A stretch of DNA of 64,000 nucleotides from Devosia algicola. Its GTDB lineage: Bacteria > Pseudomonadota > Alphaproteobacteria > Rhizobiales > Devosiaceae. Each line of letters opens with the position of its first letter. Within the stretch, counting starts at the first letter, position 1. Below are positions 55,606 through 64,000 of this stretch, one piece after another. The position numbers and the translations under genes are program-made. The stretch lies in the NCBI RefSeq assembly GCF_028816455.1, contig NZ_CP118246.1:1612001-1676000 (forward strand). The letters are read 5' to 3'. The notes beneath the pieces were generated by a model that made no database searches, was not told where the DNA came from, and saw nothing but the letters and a program-made list of their open reading frames with translations.

Positions 55606-56116
55606 TTTCATCTCCGTCGTTCTGTTTTTTCAGCTCATCCTGGCGACGGATATAGTTATGTGCCAACGCCCGCAGCGCCGCCAAAATGACTATCGCAAAC
55701 ACTGAAACTGCGAGCGAAATCAGATAGTAACCGAGCGCGCAGGCTACGCCCACCGCTCCGGCGAGCCACATACCGGCGCCGGTCGTTAGCCCCTGAACAC
55801 CTGCCCCGCTCCTGAAAATTGCGCCTGCACCCAGAAAGGCAATTCCGGCGGTAACAGCTTCGATCGCGCGAATGGGATCAGCGCGCGGCGTCTCGCCGTT
55901 TTCTGAAATCGTATGAAATATTTCGAAGGTCAAAATGGTAAACAGCGCCGCCGCGACCGCCACCAGAATGTGGGTACGCAATCCAGCTTCAGCGGTGTGG
56001 ACTTCACGTTCAAATCCAATGACGCCGCCCAATACCGCTGCGATAAACAAACGGATCAATACAATGTGCAGCGGCAGGTAACTTTCCACCAATCCCACAC
56101 CGTTGCCGAAATCCAT
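55541..56116 (-). CDS. MgtC/SapB-family membrane protein; 3' end uncertain
   Basis: An inner-membrane protein of the MgtC family, linked to Mg limitation and intracellular survival in pathogens. It shows LHIVLIRLFIAAVLGGVIGF and EREVHTAEAGLRTHILVAVA (the R-x-x-GLRTH motif), EAVTAGIAFLGAGAIFRSGA (catalytic-like Asp/Gly region) and GLTTGAGMWLAGAVGVACAL. As read it has 191 residues and runs into the DUF3008 gene. If the T run at 55625-55630 (A run in the coding strand) lacks one base, the protein ends ELKKTERRR at 55608. The ATG at 56116 has GGAAGGG upstream. Confidence 0.86.
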   Translation of the reverse strand: MDFGNGVGLVESYLPLHIVLIRLFIAAVLGGVIGFEREVHTAEAGLRTHILVAVAAALFTILTFEIFHTISENGETPRADPIRAIEAVTAGIAFLGAGAIFRSGAGVQGLTTGAGMWLAGAVGVACALGYYLISLAVSVFAIVILAALRALAHNYIRRQDELKKQNDGDENASTVEGPAKGSGRGPVGQAR

Positions 56117-56222
56117 ATCACGTCCCTTCCGAGTTGTTTCAACAACCCAGAATCCAGGCGAATGGTTCCGATCTCCCTGGCATCGCGCCCACCCAACCAC
56201 GCGACATCGCGCGTCAGCAAGC

Positions 56223-57273
56223 CTAGTCTTTTGCCATCCGGATCTGCAACTTCACATCGGTCGGTCGCGCTTCGACAGCCCGGTCAAACGCGACAATTGA
56301 GTCCTCGAAATCGAATGTCGCCGATATCAGCGGTTTGAGATCAACCCGGCCTGAGCCGAACAGGGCAAGCGCCCGATCATACTGATGGGCATAGCGAAAT
56401 ACCGTTTCAATCCGCAATTCTCGGGTCGAGGCGGTGGCAATATCAAACGGCGCCGGTTCGACGGGCAGGCCGACCACCACAATCGTGCCACCCGGGCGCG
56501 GCAACGCCATGATGCTTTCCCACGCACGCGGCGAGCCCGAACATTCAAACACCAAATCGGCGCCCCAATCATCGGTGAGTTTCCTGACCTCTTCTACAAG
56601 ATTTTGCTTGCTTATATTGACCGGAATAACGCCCTGATAGCGCGCTGCGATGTCCAGTTTGGGTTGCGCCAGATCCGCGATGATCACCCTCGCACAGCCG
56701 CCTGCCAACGCCGCGATCGCAACCATGGTGCCAATCGGCCCGGCGCCCAGAACCACCGCCGTATCGCCCGGCTTGATACCCGCCTTGTAAGCGGCCTGCA
56801 TGCCGACGGCAAACGGTTCTACCATCGCGCCTTCTGCAAAGCTGACATTATCGGGTAATTTGAAAGTATAATTGGCCGGGTGTACGACCTCTGGCGTCAA
56901 GACGCCATGGACCGGGGGCGTCGCCCAGAATTCCACAGCAGGATCAATATTATAAAGGCCGAGTCGCGATGCGCGCGAATTGGGATCAGGAATGCCCGGT
57001 TCCATGCAAACCCGATCACCCACCTGGAGATGGCTGACACCGTCGCCAACCTCAACGATCGTGCCCGCGGCTTCATGGCCCAGCACCATTGGCGCCTTGA
57101 CCACGAACGGGCCAATCTTGCCATGGGTGTAATAATGCACATCCGATCCGCAAACCCCCACGGTATGGATCGCGATCCTGACCATGCCCGGCCCAACCGA
57201 CATGGGCAGGCTCAATGTCGCGCAACGCCAGTTCGTGCTGGCGCTCAAGCACCAGTGCTCTCACTTTGGTCAT
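56223..57273 (-). CDS. Zinc-dependent polyol (sorbitol/xylitol-type) dehydrogenase (frame broken by one extra base)
   Basis: A medium-chain dehydrogenase of 349 residues after repair. Catalytic zinc region [40 protein letters not shown], a proton-relay Glu in [18 protein letters not shown], and the NAD motif [20 protein letters not shown]. The structural zinc cysteines are absent ([19 protein letters not shown]), as in many sorbitol/xylitol types. As read, the first 20 residues ([20 protein letters not shown]) are in another frame. Removing one base at 57209/57210 (coding GAGCCTGCC to GAGCTGCC) joins them to [12 protein letters not shown]. Substrate is inferred from family only. Confidence 0.88.
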
Positions 57274-57504
57274 GATAATTCCTCTATGTGTCGCGCCTGA
57301 CGTCTGGCCGACAATACGCCGCGGGTAACATATTCAACCAGCCACCCGCGCCATTGTCCAGTAAGTGAAGCACGACCCGTCACCCGCGCATGGTCGGAGC
57401 AAACATTCCACCCATGCCGTCCATGGAACAGGAATTCCTGGATGGTAACAAGTCAGCAACCATAGGTGGATAACATGCGTGTTTAAGATTTAATCGAACG
57501 GCAA

Positions 57505-59737
57505 ATGCGCGACACCAAAATACCAATTCAAACCCGGCACTCGTCCGCCGGCATAATGCTCTCGGCGGTTCTGGCTCTCTTAATTGCAGCAGCCAGCGTC
57601 ATGGGTTTTGTTGTCTGGTCGACATCCAATATCGACAATCGCGCGCTTGCACAGCAAACAGAAGTTGCCGCCAAGGTGCTGTCGGCGCGTCGCGACAGTC
57701 TGCTGAAAGAACAACAAAGCATCGCAATGCGTGATGACACCCTGCTCCACACCCGCTTTGACTTCGATCCCGTCTGGGTGGAACAGCAGTTGGGCACATG
57801 CATGTTCGCATTTTTTGGACATGATGGCTCGATACTGCTGGGTCCAGATAACAAGCGACTCTACACAATGGCCGGTGGACAAGGCGTGCCAGCCGACAGG
57901 CGCACCGCCATTCCCCCCGCCGTTGCCTCTATGGTCGGAAAATTGCGCGGCGAAATCGCCACCGGCGGGCTGACCCCTTACAATACCGGTCAATCCGATA
58001 CCCCGTTGCAATTGTCCGACATCGCCATCATCGATGGCCAACCCACCCTTGTCAGCGTCATACCCATCGTGTCGGACACACGCACAATTCCCCAGCAACT
58101 CGGGACCGAATTGATCTTTGTCAGCCTGGTTTCACTCAATATCAGCCAACCCAACAGTTGGACAATGAACGGTACATTGTTCGAAAATGCCAGTTTCACC
58201 GGCATCGACGGGCACGATCCGGATAAATCGGCATTTCCGCTGATCAATGCTGCGGGACGCTTGCAGGGTTTTTTTGAATGGACGCCCGAACGGCCCGGCG
58301 CACACCTGCTGGTTCAAACCGCGCCCGTTCTTGCAGGCGGCTTTTCGATTGCCGCGGTTCTGGTTTTCTACCTGTTGTATCGCCTACGCAGATCAACCAA
58401 TGAACTTGATGCTCAACGGCTGATCGCCATGCATCAGGCCAACTTTGACCGATTGACCGGCCTGCCCAACCGCACAAAATTTGACACTGAGTCTCGCGGC
58501 TGCACTGACGCGTCGCGACGTCGAAGGGGGACGGGTAGCGCTCATGATGCTCGATCTCGATCGGTTCAAGCAGGTCAATGACACGCTGGGCCATCAGGCT
58601 GGGGACGAGTTGTTACGCGCCGTTGCCGAGCGATTGCGCCAGACAATATCGGATAAGGGCATCATCGCCCGTTTCGGCGGTGACGAGTTCGCTTTTCTTT
58701 ACCAAACATGCCCGAGCACCTGCAATTGCACGGAAATAGCGGAAAAGGTTATAGAGGCGCTCCAAACACCCTTTGAAACCAAGCGGGGTAAAGCTTTTGT
58801 CGGTGCCAGCATTGGTATCGTCAGCACCTCCACCAGCGAATCCGAACCACGCGAACTGCTGCGCAAAGCCGATATTGCCCTTTACAAGGCCAAGACGAGC
58901 GGACGCAATCGCGCTGTGGTCTACCAGGAGCACATGAACGAAGTTTTGCAACTTGAGCGCACGATCGAAGCAGAACTACGCGAGGCACTGCGCACGACGG
59001 ACCAACTCTCGGTCCATTTTCAACCACTCGTCGCCCAAAAAACGCGCAAAATTGTCGGCGCCGAGGCGTTGGCACGCTGGCACCATCCCAAATTCGGCAG
59101 TATTTCACCCGTCAAGTTCATACCCGTCGCCGAAAATTCGGGGCTAATCGAGGACCTTGGCGATTTTGTCCTGCGAAAATCCTGCGCATTGGGTGCTGAG
59201 GTGCCCGGTCGGACGATCGCGGTCAACATTTCAACAACCCAACTGCGCAATCCAGGTTTTGCCGCCCGCGTATTTGATCTCCTGTATGAAACCGGCATGC
59301 GCGCCACCGATCTTGAGCTGGAGATCACTGAAAGCATTTTGCTTGATGATGAACATGTGTCAGCGCAAAACCTGCGAACCCTGCGATCATCAGGCATTCA
59401 CATCGCCCTGGATGACTTCGGCACCGGTTATTCGTCCCTGAGTTATCTTAGGCGCTACCCGGTCGACCGTATAAAGATCGATCGCTCCTTCGTCAGCCAA
59501 CTCAGCGACGGCCATGATTCTGTCGCCATCGTTCAGGCCATCATCACACTGGCCCACGCCATGAATATCCAAGTCACGGCCGAAGGCGTTGAAACTGAGG
59601 AACAGGCCGATATTCTGGGACGATTGGGCAACAATACCCTACAGGGTTATCTGTTCTCGCGGCCCGTCAAAGCTGATGAGATTGTCGCCAAGTTTGCGGG
59701 CGACCCTGAGGTATCAGGTAGCCGGCAGGTCGCTTAG
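57505..59737 (+). CDS. Membrane GGDEF-EAL protein with CHASE4-like sensor (frame broken by one extra base)
   Basis: A cyclic-di-GMP enzyme of 743 residues after repair. Helix 1 is IMLSAVLALLIAAASVMGFV. A periplasmic sensor of about 230 residues, CHASE4-like, is followed by helix 2 (VLAGGFSIAAVLVFYLLYRL). The GGDEF domain has FDRLTGLPNRTKFD, LDLDRFKQVNDTLGHQAGDE and the intact RFGGDEF; no RxxD I-site is seen. The EAL domain has VGAEALARWHHP, LEITES, LDDFGTGYSSLSYLRRYPVD, RIKIDRSFV and AEGVETEEQ, all intact. Removing T58492 (GAGTCTCGC to GAGCTCGC) gives FDTELAAALTRRDVEGG. Net activity cannot be predicted. Confidence 0.92.
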
Positions 59738-59901
59738 ACTGCGCCTGCCGTACCCGGCTGTGTCATGGTGTAGATCGCATACAGTACGATAAACGCGATG
59801 ACAATCAGTGCCATGGATATGACCAGCACCCGTAGATTGGCTTTTCGTCGATTGCCTTGCCGGGCCTCATTGGTACTTTTGTGAGGATCGTAGGTTTCCA
59901 T
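59734..59901 (-). CDS. Small single-span membrane protein
   Basis: A 55-residue protein, [20 protein letters not shown], then one membrane helix ([20 protein letters not shown]) and a short tail [16 protein letters not shown] lies 8 bases before the ATG at 59901. The positive cluster before the helix predicts an N-in orientation. Its stop shares TTAG with the GGDEF-EAL stop at 59734-59737. Function unknown. Confidence 0.68.
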   Translation of the reverse strand: METYDPHKSTNEARQGNRRKANLRVLVISMALIVIAFIVLYAIYTMTQPGTAGAV

Positions 59902-60011
59902 GTGTCGAACTCCGTTCACTAACCAACGATACCGATCCACCTGCGGTTCCCCGACTTGACGCAGCCGTCGCGGCAGCCGACTTTGCTCTATTGCTAGTGA
60001 ACGGATATTCA

Positions 60012-61722
60012 ATGCTTTCAACTCAAACGCTCAGCCACATGATTGCCGCCGGACAGGGCAAGGAACCCGCTGATCTCGTTATTCGCAATGTCGGTCTGCT
60101 CGACGTCATTACCGGTGCGGTGACCACAACCGACATCGCCATTGTCGCCGACCGCATCGTTGGCACACATGCGCGCTTCGAGGGCAAGAATATAATTGAT
60201 GGCACGGGCCGTTTCGCGGTGCCGGGTTTTATCGACACCCACTTGCATATTGAATCCTCTCTGGTCACCCCGTTCGAATTCGATCGCTGCGTCCTGCCCC
60301 ATGGTGTCACAACCGTCATTTGCGATCCGCACGAAATCGCCAATGTGCTGGGCGCCGATGGCATCCGTTACTTCCTCGACTGCGCCGATCAAACCATCAT
60401 GGACATTCGGGTCAACCTCTCGTCCTGCGTGCCTGCCACCGCCTTTGAAACATCGGGGGCCAGACTCGAAATCGATGATCTCGAGCCGTTCCGCGATCAT
60501 CCGAAAACTATCGGCCTGGCCGAAATGATGAACTTTCCCGGTGTTCTCAACGCCGATCCCGGCATCATTGCCAAGTTGTTGGCGTTTCAGGGCGATCATA
60601 TTGACGGCCATGCGCCGCTGCTGCGCGGTCTGCCGCTCAACGGTTATCTGGCCGCAGGGATTAGAACCGACCATGAAGCAACGAGTGCCGCCGAAGCCCG
60701 TGAAAAGGCTCGCCAAGGGTATGGCCATCCTGATCCGCGAGGGTTCGGTTTCCAAGGATCTCGCCGCACTGGCCGAAATTCTCGACGAAAATTCCTCCAG
60801 CTTCGTCGCCCTATGCACAGATGATCGCAACCCGCTCGACATTGCCGAGGAAGGCCACCTTGATAGCTCAATTCGACGCCTGATCGACATGGGACGCCCC
60901 TTGCATCACGTCTATCGTGTCGCCTCCCACTCAGCCGCGCGCCTGTTCGGTTTGACAGATCGTGGACTCCTTGCACCGGGTTGGCGCGCCGATATAGCCC
61001 TGCTCGACACTCTTGAGGATTGCCACGTGTCCGACACCATATCCGCTGGTCGGCTGGTCACGCCCGCATTGTTCGACACGCGAAAAATCATCGCGCCCGT
61101 AGGTCTGGAGTCGATGAAGGCCACAACAGTAACCCCGGCTAGTTTTGATACCCCCGCCAAGCCCGGCCGAAACGAAACGCCCGTTATCGGGGTAAAGCCC
61201 GGCCTGATTCTGACTTTTCGCGAAAGTGCCACCCTCGAACAGACAGAAACGGGTTTGCAACCCGACCTTGCCGCCGATGTCATCAAGCTCGCTGTTGTCG
61301 AACGTCACGGCCGCAACGGTAATATCGGGCGCAGTTTCGTTACCGGCTTTGGCCTAAAATCGGGCGCCATTGCGTCCTCTGTTGGACATGACAGTCACAA
61401 TATTACCGTCATCGGCGCCAACGACGCCGACATGGCGCTGGCGGTCAATCGACTGATTGCCTTGGGCGGCGGATTCGCCGTGGCCATGGATGGTGAGATA
61501 ACCGCCGAACTGGCCCTGCCGATCGCCGGTTTGATGAGCCAGGAACCCTTTGAAACCGTCGCCAGCAAACTCGTCCGGCTTCGTGATGCCGCCGATGCCC
61601 TAGGGTGCGTTCTTCCCGAGCCGTTCCTGCAGGTCGCGTTCCTCGCGCTGCCGGTCATTCCGCATCTCAAAATGACCGACCGCGGCCTGTTTGACGTCGA
61701 TAAGTTCGACTTCGTCGACTAG
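60012..61722 (+). CDS. ade: Adenine deaminase, amidohydrolase family (frame broken by one extra base)
   Basis: Deaminates adenine to hypoxanthine with a binuclear metal site. After repair 569 residues: [40 protein letters not shown] (H-x-H), [65 protein letters not shown] and [20 protein letters not shown]. Frame is lost at 60707/60708. Removing one G (AAAAGGCTC to AAAAGCTC) restores [23 protein letters not shown] at 60012 has ACGGA upstream. Stop shares CTAG with glcB. With apt at 42057 it offers two fates for adenine. Confidence 0.93.
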
Positions 61723-63899
61723 GCCCGAGCGCCTGCCTTGCCTGCTTCTCGAACCTTAACTTCAAGCCGTCGCGCATGAAGAATCGGTTCGGTGTAACCG
61801 GCAGGCTGGTCGGCGCCATGCAGCGCCAGGTCGAGTGCCGCCAGAAACGCGACCGACTGAAAATTTTCGGCCATCGGACGATAGAGCGGATCCCCGACAT
61901 TCTGTTCGTCGACCACGCTTGCCATCCGCTCGAACGTGGACGTAATTTCGTCCTTGCTGACCAACCCATGGCGCAACCAGTTCGCCACGGCCTGGGACGA
62001 TATCCGGCAGGTTGCGCGGTCCTCCATCAGACCCACATCGTTGATGTCCGGCACTTTTGAACACCCGACACCCTGCTGAATCCAGCGTACGACATAGCCC
62101 AAAATGCCCTGCGCATTGTTTTCCAACTCGCGAATAATCTCCTCGCGGCTGAGCGAAAACGGCTCCTGAACCGGCATTGAGAACAACTCTTCAAGGCCGG
62201 GTGTCGCTTCATTGTGTCGACGTTTTTGCGCCTCGAACACATCGACTTGATGATAATGCAGGGCGTGCAACGTCGCGGCGGTGGGTGAAGGCACCCAGGC
62301 GGTATTGGCACCCGACTTGGGGTGACCGATTTTATCCGCCATCATGGCCGCCATATCGTCGGGGCGCGCCCACATGCCCTTGCCGATCTGGGCCCGGCCG
62401 GAGAGCCCGCACGCAAGCCCGATCAGCACGTTACGGTCCTCATAGGCGCCGATCCAGCGTTCGCTCTTGATCTCGTCCTTGCGCAGCACGGGGCCCGCTT
62501 CCATTGAGGTATGGATTTCGTCGCCCGTACGATCAAGGAACCCGGTATTGATGAAAAACACCCGCTCACGCGCCGCATGGATCGCCGCCTTGAGATTGGC
62601 AGATGTTCGCCGTTCCTCATCCATGATGCCGATCTTGATCGAGAGCGGTTTTAGCCCCAGTACGCGTTCAACCGTGCTGAAAATGGCGCAGGCAAACGCC
62701 ACCTCTTCGGGCCCATGCATCTTGGGTTTGACAACATAAACAGCGCCGGTACGGCTGTTCTGTTCGTCGTGCATGGCGCACAGCACCGTGACAATCGCGT
62801 CCATCAGCCCCTCGCCGATGGGTTTACCGGCCCTGTCCTGGACCGCGTCCGTCGTCATCAAGTGCCCGACATTGCGCACCAGCAACAGGGCTCGCCCCTT
62901 GAGCACCAATGGTGCCCCTGCGACGTCCGTATAGTGCCGATCCGCGTTCAGGGTTCGGGTTATCTGTTTGCCGCCCTTGTCAAAGCTGTCCTTTAGATCG
63001 CCCTTCATCAGACCCAGCCAGTTGCGATAGACGTCGACCTTGTCCGCAGCATCGACCGCCGCGACAGAATCCTCGCAATCCTGGATCGTGGTCATCGCCG
63101 CCTCGATCAGCACATCCGCCAGACCGGCAGGATGCGTCGCCCCGATAGGATTGGCCTTGTCAATAAACAGAACCACATGCAAACCGTGATGGCGCAAGAC
63201 GATTTCGGCACGATCCCCCTTGTCGGCATAGCCAACAAAGCCGGCCTGGTCCTTGAGTGTCGTTGGCCCGGCGCTGGTCGCAATCGCTAATGCCGCTGAT
63301 CCGCCCTGCACACCAACCATATAGGAGGTGACGGCGTCATGGCTGCCCGAGGCCAGCGGGAATGCCTCATCAAGAAACGCCGCCGCCCGCGCGACCACAG
63401 CAGCGCCGCGTGTCGGATTGAAGCCCTGGCCGGGCGCCAGATCACCGGTACGATCAATCACATCGGTGCCATAAAGCGCGTCGTAAAGGCTACCCCAGCG
63501 CGCATTGGCGGCGTTAAGAGCATATCGGGCGTTCGACACCGGCACCACAAGCTGCGGTCCGCAAAGAGTGCTGATTTCTGGATCAAGCCCATCAGTCTCA
63601 ATAATAAAATCGTCGGGTTCCGGCACCAGATAGCCGATATCCTTGAGAAACAACTCATAACCCTGCCGGTTACTGCTCACGGGCCCGTATTTCCGGTGCC
63701 AGTCGTCGATCTTCATCTGCAAATCGTCGCGCTTTGCCAATAGCTTGGCGTTGGTCTGGCCATGCTCGGCCACAAGGCTCGCCAATCCGTCCCAGAACTG
63801 GTCCGGACTAACGGGAAGGCCCGGTAACGCCTCGTTTTCAATAAAATCTGCCAGAAGGGGAGAGATGGACAGCCCGGATTTCTTCTGGTCTTGGCGCAT
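61719..63899 (-). CDS. glcB: Malate synthase G
   Basis: Condenses glyoxylate with acetyl-CoA to malate. The 726-residue single-chain G form has LLADFIENEALPGLPVSPDQ, LNAANARWGSLYDALYGTD, GDLAPGQGFNPTRGAAVVAR, MTTIQDCEDSVAAVDAADKV (catalytic Asp/Glu region), RNVGHLMTT, VKPKMHGPEEVAFACAIFST, IGIMDEERRTSANLKAAIHA, FINTGFLDRTGDEIHTSMEA and NNAQGILGYVVRWIQQGVGC. AAGGAA lies 8 bases before the ATG. The first gene of the glyoxylate shunt, isocitrate lyase, is not in the window. Confidence 0.97.
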   Translation of the reverse strand: MRQDQKKSGLSISPLLADFIENEALPGLPVSPDQFWDGLASLVAEHGQTNAKLLAKRDDLQMKIDDWHRKYGPVSSNRQGYELFLKDIGYLVPEPDDFIIETDGLDPEISTLCGPQLVVPVSNARYALNAANARWGSLYDALYGTDVIDRTGDLAPGQGFNPTRGAAVVARAAAFLDEAFPLASGSHDAVTSYMVGVQGGSAALAIATSAGPTTLKDQAGFVGYADKGDRAEIVLRHHGLHVVLFIDKANPIGATHPAGLADVLIEAAMTTIQDCEDSVAAVDAADKVDVYRNWLGLMKGDLKDSFDKGGKQITRTLNADRHYTDVAGAPLVLKGRALLLVRNVGHLMTTDAVQDRAGKPIGEGLMDAIVTVLCAMHDEQNSRTGAVYVVKPKMHGPEEVAFACAIFSTVERVLGLKPLSIKIGIMDEERRTSANLKAAIHAARERVFFINTGFLDRTGDEIHTSMEAGPVLRKDEIKSERWIGAYEDRNVLIGLACGLSGRAQIGKGMWARPDDMAAMMADKIGHPKSGANTAWVPSPTAATLHALHYHQVDVFEAQKRRHNEATPGLEELFSMPVQEPFSLSREEIIRELENNAQGILGYVVRWIQQGVGCSKVPDINDVGLMEDRATCRISSQAVANWLRHGLVSKDEITSTFERMASVVDEQNVGDPLYRPMAENFQSVAFLAALDLALHGADQPAGYTEPILHARRLEVKVREAGKAGARA

Positions 63900-64000
63900 A
63901 GATAATTCCTTGTTGTGTCCGGCCGTTTTAAGTCAAGCCGAAGCGTCTGCCAAGTCACCTAGACTGGTCTTGGCGTTTGCGCCTGCTACATAAACTTCAA

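Noticed and set aside
57429..57440. Perfect 12-base palindrome CAGGAATTCCTG in the divergent region before the GGDEF-EAL gene
   Set aside because: It could be an operator, but it is a single copy with no related site nearby, so no regulatory claim is made.
417..60708. Programmed ribosomal frameshifting as the cause of the fourteen broken genes
   Set aside because: The GAGCT sites fall in different codon phases (for example GAG-CTG in uvrB, AGA-like phase in rnhA, GAA-AGC-TCT in the phosphoesterase) and on both strands relative to the gene. A ribosome could not use one signal in all of these.

Overview
The window looks like chromosomal DNA of an alphaproteobacterium of the order Hyphomicrobiales (Rhizobiales), probably Devosia-like. 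The pointers are an HWE-family histidine kinase, a cytochrome bc1 operon petABC, ilvE divergent from a MarR gene, pgsA-moaD-moaE in one run, lgt-midA-pgeF in one run, a long N-terminal extension on UvrB, and many ATGA/TGATG overlaps in GC-rich DNA. The genus is an inference. No rRNA, tRNA, integrase, transposase or CRISPR array was recognised.

Layout. 0-8 kb: end of an unknown gene, rnhA, an HWE kinase, a solitary HEPN-like gene, DUF805, GST, CBS and DUF1801 proteins, then uvrB. 8.1-10.9 kb is the accessory part: a palindromic element with a second copy of the uvrB 3' end, a Panacea-domain antitoxin overlapping a small membrane protein, a cluster of intergenic palindromes with a duplicated segment of about 130 bp, and one unknown gene. 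10.9-24.9 kb: hemH, a creatininase/LysR/DUF1007-NicO run, regulators and transporters, SDR-uvrC, a DAHP synthase behind an aromatic-codon leader peptide and terminator, gnd, and pgsA-moaD-moaE. 25-43 kb: ilvE/marR, proC, lgt-midA-pgeF, prs, a YCII/ECF sigma pair, rplY-pth-ychF, a cobalamin riboswitch with hupE, two MaoC-type dehydratases and apt. 43-64 kb: petABC, trmL-hemF, cca-nudix, a glutathionyl-hydroquinone reductase, a phosphoesterase followed by murL-murD2, mgtC, a sorbitol/xylitol-type dehydrogenase, a GGDEF-EAL protein, adenine deaminase and malate synthase G.

The most striking pattern is not a gene. Fourteen genes, including petB, pth, rnhA and uvrB, are broken by one extra base, and every break can be repaired by removing one base from the centre of a 5'-GAGCT site (GAG-N-CT) on one strand or the other. 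The sites lie in all codon phases and on both strands, so this is a DNA-level or sequencing-level effect rather than ribosomal frameshifting. The simplest reading is a systematic consensus error at a modified motif. The affected genes are annotated here over their repaired extent, with the position of the extra base.

Other points of interest are the leader peptide with Phe, Trp and Tyr codons ahead of the DAHP synthase, the Panacea/membrane-protein pair as a candidate toxin-antitoxin system, the MurL-MurD2 route for D-glutamate in peptidoglycan, and the B12 riboswitch on a HupE-type metal transporter.
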